Below, piece by piece: positions 13,038 to 21,258 of a DNA stretch of 21,258 nucleotides. Within the stretch, counting starts at the first letter, position 1. Every line of letters starts with the position of its first letter. The notes beneath the pieces are model-generated. The model made no database searches. It was not told the origin of the DNA and worked only from the letters and a program-made list of their open reading frames with translations. Both the position numbers and the translations under genes were made by a program. Source of the stretch: Bacillota bacterium (GTDB lineage Bacteria > Bacillota > Clostridia > Lachnospirales > Lachnospiraceae); contig JAEWEO010000058.1 in assembly GCA_023389295.1 (NCBI GenBank), positions 1-21,258 of the forward strand, read 5' to 3'.

Positions 13038-14246
13038 GTGGAAAACACAAAAGCAATCGTTAAAATAAAAAAAGGAGAAGGAAGATCCTTAAAGAGTGGA
13101 GGTCTCTGGATTTTTGATAATGAGATTGATCAGATTATTGGAAATTATGAAAATGGTGACCTTGTTTACGTTCATGACTTCGATGATTATTATCTTGGTT
13201 GTGGTTTTATTAATACCAATTCTAAGATTACAGTTCGCGTTATGAGTAGAGTCAAAGGACAGGAAATCGATCATGATTTTCTAACCATGAGAGTGAAGGC
13301 CGCTTGGGATTACCGTAAGACAACGGTTGATACGGATAGTTGTAGAATTATTTTTGGAGAAGCGGATTTCTTACCCGGGCTGGTAGTAGATAAATTCTCG
13401 GATGTTTTGGTTGTCCAGTCTCTTGCACTCGGAATCGACCGAATGAAGGAAGAAATTATTACAATCTTAAAGGAGTTACTTGCAAAGGACGGTTATATCA
13501 TTCGTGGCGTATACGAGCGTAGTGATGCAAAGGTAAGAACCAACGAAGGAATGGAACGTATCAAAGGATTCCTTGGAGCACCTTTTGATACGAAAGTAGA
13601 GATAACGGAGAACAATGTAAAATATCTAGTGGATGTAGCGGAAGGACAGAAGACGGGATTTTTCCTTGACCAGAAGTATAACCGTGCAGCCATTGCTAAG
13701 CTATGTAAGGATGCAAGAGTACTGGATTGCTTTACGCATACCGGTTCCTTTGCTTTGAATGCAGGAATGGGTGGAGCAAGAGAAGTAATTGGAGTCGATG
13801 CTTCAGAACTTGGGGTTAATCAAGCAACGGAGAACGCAGCTCTTAACGGATTATCCGACCGAGTTAAATTCATAACTGCGGATGTTTTTGACTTATTACC
13901 GGAGTATGAGAGGAAGGGTGAACTCTTTGATGTTGTAATATTAGATCCGCCGGCATTTACAAAGTCCAAGAATTCAGTAAAGAATGCAATTAAAGGCTAT
14001 CGTGAAATTAACCTTAGAGCTATGAAGCTTGTGAAGGATGGCGGATATCTTGCCACCTGCTCCTGCTCTCATTTTATGACACCGGATTTATTTGCTGAGA
14101 CCATTGGACAGGCAGCAAAGAATGTAAGAAAACGTATCCGACAGGTAGAATACCGTACACAGGCACCTGATCATCCGATTTTGTGGGCAGCAGATGAATC
14201 TTATTATCTGAAATTCTTTATCTTCCAGGTAGTAAGTGAGAAATAA
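13038..14246 (+). CDS. rlmI: RlmI-like class I rRNA (cytosine-C5) methyltransferase
   Basis: The 402-residue protein starts at GTG 13038 after AGGAGGT. It opens with a PUA-like domain (about 1-75: GGLWIFDNEIDQI, GDLVYVHDFDDYYLGCGFIN), then an EEHEE-like middle region and a Rossmann methyltransferase domain. Motifs are GQKTGFFLDQ (203-212), motif I DCFTHTGSFALNAG (230-243), LDPPAFTKS (302-310) and CSCSHFM (341-347), where the cysteines of the TCSCS-type motif fit m5C chemistry. Escherichia coli RlmI methylates C1962 of 23S rRNA; the Bacillus counterpart is YwbD. The exact rRNA base is inferred from the family. FolC begins 16 bp after the stop, so the two form an operon. Confidence 0.87.
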   Translation: MENTKAIVKIKKGEGRSLKSGGLWIFDNEIDQIIGNYENGDLVYVHDFDDYYLGCGFINTNSKITVRVMSRVKGQEIDHDFLTMRVKAAWDYRKTTVDTDSCRIIFGEADFLPGLVVDKFSDVLVVQSLALGIDRMKEEIITILKELLAKDGYIIRGVYERSDAKVRTNEGMERIKGFLGAPFDTKVEITENNVKYLVDVAEGQKTGFFLDQKYNRAAIAKLCKDARVLDCFTHTGSFALNAGMGGAREVIGVDASELGVNQATENAALNGLSDRVKFITADVFDLLPEYERKGELFDVVILDPPAFTKSKNSVKNAIKGYREINLRAMKLVKDGGYLATCSCSHFMTPDLFAETIGQAAKNVRKRIRQVEYRTQAPDHPILWAADESYYLKFFIFQVVSEK

Positions 14247-14262
14247 AAATGGAGCTATGACA

Positions 14263-15567
14263 ATGACATACGAAGAAGCAAGAACATTTATCCGGCAGTC
14301 AAATCAATACGGAAGTAAATTAGGATTAGAGTCTATTACAGAACTTTTAGAAAGACTGGGAAATCCCCAGGAGAAGTTGAAGGTGATTCACGTTGCCGGT
14401 AGTAATGGAAAAGGTTCAACAACTGCATTTATTGCGACAATTCTGTCCACACAAGGGTATACTGTTGGGAGATATATATCGCCAGCAGTATTCTCCTATC
14501 GTGAGCGAATTCAGATTACTACAAAAGAAAATAATAACCTATGTACGCAGTTTATCACAAAACAGGGTATTTGTGATGCAATTACTCTGATTGCTCCTAT
14601 CTGTGAAGCAATGGAAAAGGAGGGCTTTTCTCATCCTACCTCCTTTGAGATTGAAACAGCTATGGCTATGCTATATTTCATGTGGGAGAAGGTAGACTTT
14701 GCAGTAGTGGAGGTTGGACTGGGCGGTAGACTGGATGCCACCAATGTGATTAAGGAACCTATTAGTTGTGTGATTACCTCCATAAGTATGGATCATATGC
14801 AGTATTTGGGGGATACCATTGAAAAAATTACCGAAGAAAAGGCAGGAATTATTAAGAAGAGAGTTCCCGTCGTGACGGGTAATACGGATAAAAGGGTATT
14901 AAGTACTTTATATAAGAAGTGTGAAGAGCTTAAGACAGTATTAACCCTAGCCCCTAGAGAAGAGGCAATGGATATTAGCTATCTGTCGGAGGGAACCAGT
15001 TTTACTTACCGGGGACAACGATATACCATTTCACTACTTGGTGACCATCAGATCAGTAATGCCCTTTTGGCAATTGAGACCATGAATCTGCTAAATCAAA
15101 AGGGGTATGGGATTGACCAGACCTCAATTGAAGAGGGACTGTATAGAACCACATGGAGTGGCCGCTTTGAAGTACTTAGGAGAAGTCCGTATGTAATCAT
15201 CGACGGTGCACATAATGAGGATGCAGCGATTCAGCTAAAGAAAACACTACAAACATATTTTAAGGATCAAAAACTAATTCTTATTATGGGTGTACTGGCA
15301 GATAAGGATTATGGGAGTATTCTTCGTATTTTAGCACCCTTAGCAAAGGTTATATTAACCATTACACCGGACAATGATAGAGCATTAGCCTCTACGCAAT
15401 TAGCAATAGAGGCTAAGAAATATACCGATGCTGAAATTATTGATTCTAATACAGTCCAAAAGGCAGTAACTTCTGCTTACAACATCGCTAACAAAGAAGA
15501 CATTATCCTGGCCTTTGGATCTTTATCCTATCTAAGTGAAGTAAAAACCGCCCTACTCGGTAGCTAA
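14263..15567 (+). CDS. folC: Bifunctional folylpolyglutamate synthase / dihydrofolate synthase
   Basis: ATG 14263 is chosen because GGAG (14251-14254) is 8 nt upstream and the product then begins MTYEEARTFI like other FolC; the frame also allows ATG 14257 or GTG 14236. It has 434 residues. Mur-ligase-type motifs are the P-loop GSNGKGS (46-52), VEVGLGGRLDATNVI (149-163, metal/ATP region), SMDHMQYLGDTIEKI, EKAGIIKK, and DGAHNEDAA opening the C-terminal domain. It adds glutamate residues to tetrahydrofolate and usually also glutamate to dihydropteroate, in the cytoplasm. It is co-transcribed with the rlmI-like gene, and its last 15 bp overlap the end of the convergent minus-strand gene. Confidence 0.93.
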   Translation: MTYEEARTFIRQSNQYGSKLGLESITELLERLGNPQEKLKVIHVAGSNGKGSTTAFIATILSTQGYTVGRYISPAVFSYRERIQITTKENNNLCTQFITKQGICDAITLIAPICEAMEKEGFSHPTSFEIETAMAMLYFMWEKVDFAVVEVGLGGRLDATNVIKEPISCVITSISMDHMQYLGDTIEKITEEKAGIIKKRVPVVTGNTDKRVLSTLYKKCEELKTVLTLAPREEAMDISYLSEGTSFTYRGQRYTISLLGDHQISNALLAIETMNLLNQKGYGIDQTSIEEGLYRTTWSGRFEVLRRSPYVIIDGAHNEDAAIQLKKTLQTYFKDQKLILIMGVLADKDYGSILRILAPLAKVILTITPDNDRALASTQLAIEAKKYTDAEIIDSNTVQKAVTSAYNIANKEDIILAFGSLSYLSEVKTALLGS

Positions 15568-16590
15568 TCCGGGTGGGGCAAAAATATTTACAGCCGGATT
15601 AGCATCAGCGTCAGCATTAACGATATAAGTTTTTGTGTTGTCATAATCTTTGAAAAATACATAGTTGCTGGTTACATGAATCTGTTTAAAGTTACCATCC
15701 ATTAATTCTTCTTCCTGCATGGTCTCCAAGTTCAGACGATACATTCCGTTTTGCTTTTGATTATCTACTTGATAGTAGAGGTATTTGCCGGTATTGGTTA
15801 TGTTGTAGGTGCTACAACGATAATTCACTAACTTTGTTACTTCTGAGCCATCTTGCTTCATTCGATAAATCTTGTAGTGATCTGATCCATCCATATAATA
15901 GATGTAGCCATCTTTAAATATCGGATTAAGGAAAGTTCCTTCTATATTCGTATGAGTTGTATAACTAGATAAATTCATGACATTAATGTTGTTGTCCTTG
16001 GAGTATCCAACATAGTAGAGCAAATTGTCAATAATGGCTGCCGGTATTACAGCATCCTCGATCAAAAGACGTTCCATACTTGCGTCAATTTTATATCGAT
16101 ATAAAAATAAGCCAACACCTACATCATATCTTTGAAAAAATAATTCATTGCCCTTTAGTGTTAAATATGCTCCAGGATTGCCGGTAATGGCCTTAATATT
16201 TGAGCCATTTTGATTGATTCGATAGACACCCGTATTATTAAAAATGAAAAAACCACCTTCGTTATTCTCTCTCGTATTGTTAGCTCTTACATAATAAATG
16301 TAGTTCTCATCAACATTAATATAAGCGGCTTTATCTTCTGAGATTTTCTTAAAGTTAGTGCAATTTAAGCTCATAACATATAAGCTTCCATCATCATTAT
16401 CATTGCTAAAGTATATGTGATCGTCCTGTTCACTAAAGAGTCCGCCATTATAGATGTTTCCTGCAGTATTTCCCTCTTCATTATCATTATTATAATAGGT
16501 ACGATTTAGATTATGAAAGAATAAGGCTATGTATGCTCCGACTGTTAGAACGATTAGAATGATAAGCACACGCTTAATGATTTTAAACAT
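15553..16590 (-). CDS. Membrane-anchored DUF5050-like beta-propeller protein
   Basis: The 345-residue protein starts at ATG 16590-16588 after a CGGAGG SD. One N-terminal membrane helix (about 5-27, IIKRVLIILIVLTVGAYIAL) anchors an extracytoplasmic part built of repeated short beta units: DHIYFSNDNDDGSLYVMSLN, NYIYYVRANN, NLLYYVGYSKDNN, GYIYYMDGSDHYKIYRMKQDG and KYLYYQVDNQKQNGMYRLNL. This IYY...(L/I)YR(M/L) periodicity is that of DUF5050 / TolB-like propellers, common surface proteins of Clostridia with no settled function. It ends tail-to-tail with folC, the two reading frames sharing 15 bp, and no terminator hairpin is seen between them. Confidence 0.8.
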   Translation of the reverse strand: MFKIIKRVLIILIVLTVGAYIALFFHNLNRTYYNNDNEEGNTAGNIYNGGLFSEQDDHIYFSNDNDDGSLYVMSLNCTNFKKISEDKAAYINVDENYIYYVRANNTRENNEGGFFIFNNTGVYRINQNGSNIKAITGNPGAYLTLKGNELFFQRYDVGVGLFLYRYKIDASMERLLIEDAVIPAAIIDNLLYYVGYSKDNNINVMNLSSYTTHTNIEGTFLNPIFKDGYIYYMDGSDHYKIYRMKQDGSEVTKLVNYRCSTYNITNTGKYLYYQVDNQKQNGMYRLNLETMQEEELMDGNFKQIHVTSNYVFFKDYDNTKTYIVNADADANPAVNIFAPPGLATE

Positions 16591-16628
16591 ATAACATCCT
16601 CCGATTATGAGATTCTACTCTATTTCAT

Positions 16629-16657
16629 ATTATATATCGACAAAAATGTTTATGCAA
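16629..16657 (-). promoter_or_regulatory. Sigma A-type promoter of the DUF5050-like gene
   Basis: On the minus strand TTGCAT (16657-16652), a 17-bp spacer and TATAAT (16634-16629). It uses the same hexamers and spacing as the divergent pheA promoter. Confidence 0.75.
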
Positions 16658-16684
16658 GCAAGACTAAATATACAGAAACCTTTG

Positions 16685-16713
16685 TTGCATCGTAAAAACA
16701 ATGATAGTATAAT
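16685..16713 (+). promoter_or_regulatory. Sigma A-type promoter of pheA
   Basis: TTGCAT (16685-16690), a 17-bp spacer and TATAAT (16708-16713). The predicted leader is about 72 nt and holds no Phe-rich leader peptide or T-box that I can recognise. Confidence 0.75.
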
Positions 16714-16791
16714 AAGTCAAAGGTTTGAGAAAATAATCATAGAACCAAAGAGAAAAGGAAAAGCCGCAAAAACGGTGGAATGGAGGCAGAA

Positions 16792-17928
16792 ATGGCAGAT
16801 TTATTAGAATGTCGCAAACAAATTGATGAGATAGACAAAAAGATGGTGGAACTCTTTGAGCAGAGAATGCAACTTGCAATCGAGATTGCTGATTATAAAA
16901 AAAGTGTAGGAAAACCTATTTTTGATGCCACAAGAGAAGAGGAAAAGTTAATAGCTATTTCATCAATCACGGAGAATGATTTTAATAAGAAAGCAACAGT
17001 AGATCTGTTCAAGCAAATTATGTCTCTTAGTAGAAAACTGCAATATACAAGGAATGAACAGTTGGAAAGCTTGGGATTTGAGGAAGTAGACTCTATTCCT
17101 ACAGATAAGAAGCCAAAGGTTGCTTTTTACGGGGAAAAGGGAGCTTATACCGAGCAAGCAATGTTAGAATATTTCAAAAAAGAAGCTGAAGGTATTGCCA
17201 TGGGGACCTTCGAAGAAGTGATGCAGGCTATTAAGGAGGGAACCGCAGATTATGGTGTTCTTCCCATAGAGAATTCCTCCACAGGTACCTTGGCTGACAT
17301 ATTTGATCTGCTGGCAAAATATGATAATATCATCATAGGAGAGCATCACGTTAAAATAGAACATAACCTTTGGGGGTTGCCGGGAGCAAAATTATCAGAT
17401 ATTAAAAAAGTATACTCACATAAGCAGGGACTTCTTCAATGTTCTAAGTTTTTCTTAGAGAATTCAAATATCAAACAACAGGAACGTGGAAGTACGGCTG
17501 GGTGTGCAAGGATAGTACTGGAGGAACAGGATATTACGCAAGCAGCGATTGCCAGCAAAAGAGCCGGGGAAGTATATGAACTTCAGCTTCTCAAGGAGTC
17601 CATCCATGACGAAGATCACAATACCACTAGATTCATTATTATATCCAACCAAAAAGTATATCAAAAAGGTGCTAAGAGAATCAGTCTTTGTTTTGAATTA
17701 CCACATAAGAGCGGATCTCTCTACCATATGCTTTCTCATTTTATATACAATAATATTAATATGACCAAAATAGAATCGAGACCGATCTTAGGCAAGGCAT
17801 TTGCCTACCGCTTCTTTGTAGATATTGAAGGAGACTTAAATACTCCTGAAATTAAGAATGCACTTCATTGTATCAAGGAAGAAGCCAGTGAAATGAAAAT
17901 TCTTGGATGCTATGTACCGGTTCATTAA
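16792..17928 (+). CDS. pheA: Bifunctional chorismate mutase / prephenate dehydratase (P-protein)
   Basis: ATG 16792 is preferred: GGAGG (16782-16786) is 5 nt upstream, and the ATG at 16780 overlaps that SD. It has 378 residues. The AroQ chorismate mutase domain (1-85) has LECRKQIDEIDKKMVELFEQ and the ADYKK segment. The prephenate dehydratase domain (about 108-285) has VAFYGEKGAYTEQA, LPIENSSTGTL, GSTAGCARIV and the catalytic TRF at 279-281. The ACT domain (about 296-375) has ESRP at 328-331, the phenylalanine-binding motif, so Phe feedback inhibition is expected. It converts chorismate to phenylpyruvate for phenylalanine synthesis in the cytoplasm. It stands alone, divergent from the DUF5050-like gene. 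Confidence 0.95.
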   Translation: MADLLECRKQIDEIDKKMVELFEQRMQLAIEIADYKKSVGKPIFDATREEEKLIAISSITENDFNKKATVDLFKQIMSLSRKLQYTRNEQLESLGFEEVDSIPTDKKPKVAFYGEKGAYTEQAMLEYFKKEAEGIAMGTFEEVMQAIKEGTADYGVLPIENSSTGTLADIFDLLAKYDNIIIGEHHVKIEHNLWGLPGAKLSDIKKVYSHKQGLLQCSKFFLENSNIKQQERGSTAGCARIVLEEQDITQAAIASKRAGEVYELQLLKESIHDEDHNTTRFIIISNQKVYQKGAKRISLCFELPHKSGSLYHMLSHFIYNNINMTKIESRPILGKAFAYRFFVDIEGDLNTPEIKNALHCIKEEASEMKILGCYVPVH

Positions 17929-18071
17929 TTTAGAGTTTTCTTCATAAAATTTTCAAATACTGAACACAAAGTAAACATAATTGATTGTTAAACTGTTCCT
18001 ATCAAAAGGAAATAACAGATTAGATCCTGCAGGAATTAAAAGTAGATATCATTTTGAAAGGAGAGTTTTCT

Positions 18072-19382
18072 ATGAATAACGATTTTGAAAATAAGGATAG
18101 GAATGAATACGGTAGTAATAACAATGCCCCTTACACGGTTTATCCTACACCGATTATAGTTGATGAGGTGAAACCTAAGAAACGTAAACGTCTTGGTGCT
18201 ATTAAGCTTATAGCAGCTGCCGCTGTCTTTGGTACAATTGCCGGCGCAAGCTTTCAAGGATTTAATTATATAACACAACCCAAAGATACCGTAGCAGAGG
18301 ATAATGGCAGTAATTCAAATTTAAAGGTAACAGAGGTGGCGCAATCCTCTGAAGATAAGGAAACAGTAATTAACACCAACGCGACAGGAGCGGTGGTGAC
18401 CGATGTATCGGATGTGGTGGAAAAGGTTATGCCTTCCATCGTTGCGATTAATTCTACAGTTAGCCAGACTACCTATGATTTCTTTGGAAGAGAATATACA
18501 CAAGAAAGTCAAGGAAGTGGTTCTGGTATTATCATTGGTAAAAATGGATCCGAGCTTTTAATTGTAACCAATAATCACGTTGTAGAAGGTGCTACAACTG
18601 TTGAAATTGTATTTGTTGATGATAGTACAACAACAGCAGTAATTAAAGGTTCCGACTCAGGTTCTGACTTAGCAGTATTATCCGTAGACCTTGATAGTCT
18701 GAAAGAAGAGACTGTGAATACAATCAAGGTGGCAACACTTGGTAATTCTGATGATGTAAAGGCAGGAGAAATGTCAATTGCTATAGGTAATGCTCTTGGA
18801 TACGGACAGTCAGTAACGGTGGGTTATATTAGTGCAGTTAACCGTAAGGTAACCATTGATGATCAGACCATGACCTTAATTCAGACGGATGCTGCGATCA
18901 ATCCTGGTAATAGCGGTGGTGCATTACTTAATTCTTCTGGTGAATTAATCGGTATTAATTCAGTAAAATATGCCTCAGAAGAAGTAGAAGGTATGGGATA
19001 TGCAATTCCTATCTCAAGTGCAATTCCGATGATTAATGAGCTGATGAACCGCGAGGTTATTGCTGAAAATGAGCAGGGCTTCCTTGGAATTAATGCTTCC
19101 ACAGCGCAGAATGTAACAGAAATCTACTCAGAACGTTTCAATATGCCGATTGGTGTATATATCAATGATGTGATTGAGAACTCTCCAGTTGATGAGGCAG
19201 GGCTTGTTCAAGGTGATATCATTACAGGTCTTGATAACGTAAAAATTGAGACGATCGATGATCTTAAGAGTGCTTTAAGCTATAAAAAGGAAGGTCAGGA
19301 AATTAAATTAACCATACAGACAAAAGAAAATGGTCAGTATGTAGAAAAGACCTTAACAGTTACGCTAGGTAAAAAGAATTAA
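18072..19382 (+). CDS. htrA: HtrA/DegP-like membrane-anchored serine protease with PDZ domain
   Basis: ATG 18072 follows the SD AAAGGAGAG (18057-18065); an upstream in-frame TTG (18054) precedes that SD and is rejected. The 436-residue protein has a 40-residue cytoplasmic tail ending in KPKKRKR, one membrane helix (about 42-62), a low-complexity Ser/Asn linker, a trypsin-like domain (about 112-325) and one PDZ domain (about 335-430, GVYINDVIENSPVDEAGLVQ). The catalytic triad is His169 (TNNHVVEG), Asp199 (GSDLAVL) and Ser281 (NPGNSGGAL). It degrades or refolds damaged exported proteins outside the membrane. Gram-positive htrA genes are often under CssRS-type control, but no operator is identified. 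No convincing sigma A promoter is seen in the 143 bp upstream. Confidence 0.93.
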   Translation: MNNDFENKDRNEYGSNNNAPYTVYPTPIIVDEVKPKKRKRLGAIKLIAAAAVFGTIAGASFQGFNYITQPKDTVAEDNGSNSNLKVTEVAQSSEDKETVINTNATGAVVTDVSDVVEKVMPSIVAINSTVSQTTYDFFGREYTQESQGSGSGIIIGKNGSELLIVTNNHVVEGATTVEIVFVDDSTTTAVIKGSDSGSDLAVLSVDLDSLKEETVNTIKVATLGNSDDVKAGEMSIAIGNALGYGQSVTVGYISAVNRKVTIDDQTMTLIQTDAAINPGNSGGALLNSSGELIGINSVKYASEEVEGMGYAIPISSAIPMINELMNREVIAENEQGFLGINASTAQNVTEIYSERFNMPIGVYINDVIENSPVDEAGLVQGDIITGLDNVKIETIDDLKSALSYKKEGQEIKLTIQTKENGQYVEKTLTVTLGKKN

Positions 19383-19465
19383 GATTACCAAGAAATAAAT
19401 GGAAAATATTGGTATTGTAAAATATTGGATTATGAAATATGAGATTATAAAATAAATAGATAATA

Positions 19466-19530
19466 TAAAAAATATAGTATATATAAAAATAGTTTATAAA
19501 AAAATAGTATATAAAAAAATAGTATATAAA
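19466..19530. repeat. 15-bp AT-only tandem repeat, about 4.5 units
   Basis: The unit ATAAAAAAATAGTAT is exact at 19496-19510 and 19511-19525. Diverged units occupy 19466-19480 and 19481-19495, and a partial unit leads into the terminator. It lies between htrA and its terminator. Confidence 0.75.
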
Positions 19531-19532
19531 AA

Positions 19533-19561
19533 GGCTATCGCATCTGTGATAGCCATTTTTT
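19533..19561 (+). terminator. Rho-independent terminator downstream of htrA
   Basis: GGCTATC (19533-19539) pairs with GATAGCC (19548-19554) around an 8-nt loop and is followed by A and six Ts. It sits about 150 bp beyond the htrA stop, after the tandem repeat. The rest of the gap (19562-19718) holds only a weak TATATT-type promoter and the GGAGGG SD of the next gene. Confidence 0.88.
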
Positions 19562-19718
19562 GTACTAAGATGTTGGCAGGATATCAGCGCTCAAGGAAGT
19601 GGAATGAAACTTTTAACTATTTTTTATTACATTTCTTAGAAGTAGAACAAAGTACTAGCACAAAACACTTAATAGCTTGATATATATATTAGAGGAATAA
19701 ATTTCTCTGGAGGGCTTT

Positions 19719-20714
19719 ATGAAGAAGAAATTGTTATGCGTAATTGTTTTAATTACCATGGTCGCCTCAATGTTTGTAGGCTGTAGCAGCAAAGGCGGAG
19801 TAAAGGAAATCACTTTGAATGAAGTGGCACATTCTATTTTTTATGCACCGATGTATGTAGCAATTGAAAAGGACTATTTTAAGGATGAGGGATTAAAAGT
19901 TAATTTGGTCAATGGCCTTGGTGCAGATAAGACAATGACTGCTTTGCTATCCGGCGAATGCCAAATAGGTTTCATGGGACCAGAAGCAAGTGTCTATGTT
20001 TATAACGAAGGTGCTGAAGATTATGTTGTAAACTTTGCACAGCTGACCCAGAGAGCGGGTAACTTCTTAGTTTCTAAGGATTTAAATGAGGAATTCTCAT
20101 GGAATAATATTAAGGGTAAGACCGTAATCGGAGGCCGTGCCGGTGGGATGCCCGAGATGGTATTTGAATATATCCTTAAGAAACAAGGAATTGATCCAAA
20201 GACAGATCTTACTATCGTTCAAAATATCGATTTTGGTTTGACTTCTCAGGCATTTGCCTCCGGACAAGGAGATTACACCATTGAATTTGAGCCGGCTGCA
20301 ACTGCTTTGGAGTTAGAGAAGAGCGGTAAAGTAGTTGCTTCCTTGGGTGTAGAGAGTGGTAAGGTTCCGTATACCGCATTTTCAACAAAGAAGAGCTACT
20401 TGGATAAGAATCCGGAAGTTATTCAGAGCTTTACTAATGCAATTCAAAAAGGTTTGGATTATGTAGCAACCCACACCCCGGAAGAAATTGCGAAGGTAAT
20501 TCAGCCTCAATTTGCAGAAACAGACTATGATAAATTAGTTCTTATCGTTACCAGATATTATGAGCAGGATACTTGGAAAACGGATCTTGTATTTGAAGAG
20601 AGTAGCCTTACCTTATTACAGGATATTCTTGATCAGGCAGGAGAATTAACAGCACGTGTTCCTTATAAGGATATTGTAACTACGGAATATGCAAAGAAGG
20701 CTGCAGGAAAGTAG
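19719..20714 (+). CDS. NMT1/SsuA-type ABC transporter substrate-binding lipoprotein
   Basis: The 331-residue protein has a lipoprotein signal peptide (KKK, hydrophobic 5-20) and lipobox FVGC, with the acylated cysteine at residue 22. The mature part fits the NMT1/THI5 and SsuA family: EITLNEVAHSIFYAPMYVAI, KDYFKDEGLKVNLVNG, ALLSGECQIGFMGPEA, then GKTVIGGRAGGMPEMVFEYI. It should bind a small ligand (sulfonate, nitrate or a thiamine-pyrimidine precursor type) outside the membrane; the ligand cannot be chosen from sequence. It has an SD (GGAGGG), and a terminator follows directly. No permease or ATPase gene is adjacent in this window, so the partner transporter subunits must be elsewhere. Confidence 0.88.
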   Translation: MKKKLLCVIVLITMVASMFVGCSSKGGVKEITLNEVAHSIFYAPMYVAIEKDYFKDEGLKVNLVNGLGADKTMTALLSGECQIGFMGPEASVYVYNEGAEDYVVNFAQLTQRAGNFLVSKDLNEEFSWNNIKGKTVIGGRAGGMPEMVFEYILKKQGIDPKTDLTIVQNIDFGLTSQAFASGQGDYTIEFEPAATALELEKSGKVVASLGVESGKVPYTAFSTKKSYLDKNPEVIQSFTNAIQKGLDYVATHTPEEIAKVIQPQFAETDYDKLVLIVTRYYEQDTWKTDLVFEESSLTLLQDILDQAGELTARVPYKDIVTTEYAKKAAGK

Positions 20715-20790
20715 TTGTTACCAACGGATATTTTGACCATCACTATTATAGAAGCCGAGGAACCAAATCCGTAAGATTTCAGTAATGTAG

Positions 20791-20841
20791 AAAGAGAACT
20801 GTTACAAAACTAATATTTAGGTTGAGCAACAGTTCTCTTTT
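20791..20841. terminator. Bidirectional terminator between the lipoprotein and the LacI-like gene
   Basis: AAAGAGAACTGTT (20791-20803) pairs perfectly with AACAGTTCTCTTT (20828-20840) around a 24-nt AT-rich loop. A T-run lies at the 3' side in both directions. It separates two convergent genes. Confidence 0.8.
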
Positions 20842-20861
20842 CATGATTGTAAGTTCGCATC

Positions 20862-21258
20862 TTAATTAGGCTCTCTGTCTACATCAGAATGGAAGAATAC
20901 AGAATTTCTTTCTATGATCGTACAGGGGATGTAGATTCTTTGCTTTGGTAGGGATGGATTTTCTATGCGGCTTCGTAGCTGTGAATATGATTTTTCTGCT
21001 ATTATTTTTGTATTAATATCGATTGTGGTTAACATAGGTTTTGAGTTCTCAGCAAGCTTTGTATTATCAAAGCTGATGACGGAGACATCTTCTGGGACCT
21101 TGATATTTTCCATGTTGAGTCTCTGAATGAGAAAATAGGCAGCTCTATCACAATGACAAACAAAAGCAGTCGGTAATATATCAGGTAGTAGTGTATCAAG
21201 GGTATAAACACCACTAATAGAATCATTATTAGACAGATGCCAGTCCAAATTATAAGCC
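20862..21258 (-). CDS. LacI/GalR-family transcriptional regulator, C-terminal part
   Basis: The frame is open through the right edge (AYNLDWHLSNND), so the N-terminal DNA-binding part is outside the window and the TTG at 21248 is not a start. The visible 130 residues are the end of a periplasmic-binding-protein-like sensor domain: LPTAFVCHCDRAAYFLIQRL, then VPEDVSVISFDNTKLAENSKPMLTTIDI, and IYIPCTIIERNSV. These are the characteristic LacI/GalR segments for effector binding and dimerisation. The effector is unknown; members usually repress sugar-use genes. It converges on the substrate-binding lipoprotein gene, with a bidirectional terminator between. Confidence 0.85.
   Translation of the reverse strand, partial: AYNLDWHLSNNDSISGVYTLDTLLPDILPTAFVCHCDRAAYFLIQRLNMENIKVPEDVSVISFDNTKLAENSKPMLTTIDINTKIIAEKSYSQLRSRIENPSLPKQRIYIPCTIIERNSVFFHSDVDREPN

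Noticed and set aside
16607..16807. 66-codon ORF ahead of pheA
   Set aside because: It runs across the pheA promoter and SD, has no SD of its own and shows no protein-like pattern.
18054..18071. TTG 18054 as the htrA start
   Set aside because: It lies upstream of the SD AAAGGAGAG; ATG 18072 is correctly spaced.

Overview
The window is AT-rich DNA from a spore-forming, Gram-positive Clostridia-type bacterium, most likely in or near the Lachnospiraceae. That placement rests on gene content, codon use and strong AGGAGG-type ribosome binding sites, not on a database match. It is mostly chromosomal housekeeping sequence with one insertion of real interest.

Left part (1-4.5 kb): the 3' end of a TrmR-type O-methyltransferase and a U32-family protein (TrhP-like) form a probable tRNA wobble-uridine modification operon. 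A large two-transmembrane chemoreceptor follows. Next is about 420 bp without a gene that holds a strong hairpin and a 27-bp direct repeat.

Centre (4.5-9.9 kb): the gene for the late mother-cell sporulation sigma factor, sigma K, is split in two. The 5' part (to about 4820) and the 3' part (from about 9529) are separated by a 4712-bp intervening element of the 'skin' type. It is very compact: an XRE/TPR regulator, an MFS exporter, a 59-residue ORF on the minus strand, and a large serine recombinase. Both junctions share AATG, and the inner flanks are 19-bp inverted repeats (17/19 identical). Precise excision at this core restores a continuous sigma K reading frame of 208-214 residues, depending on start. 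The recombinase gene ends inside the right junction, so its stop codon is built partly from sigK. The small minus-strand ORF is the best candidate for a directionality factor (inference).

Right part (9.9-21.3 kb): a small membrane/zinc-ribbon protein and an ABC-F ATPase (YfmM-like) converge on a roughly 100-nt nested hairpin. Then come a GtrA-family membrane protein, an RlmI-like rRNA methyltransferase with FolC, a minus-strand DUF5050-like anchored protein overlapping the end of folC, a bifunctional PheA, an HtrA-like protease, an orphan NMT1/SsuA-type lipoprotein, and the C-terminal part of a LacI-family regulator that runs off the right edge.

The most distinctive non-coding signals, besides the att sites, are a shared 20-bp palindrome (ATCAATAT-N4-ATATTGAT) upstream of both the recombinase and gtrA, a CATA-type sporulation promoter candidate upstream of sigK, and several leader hairpins.
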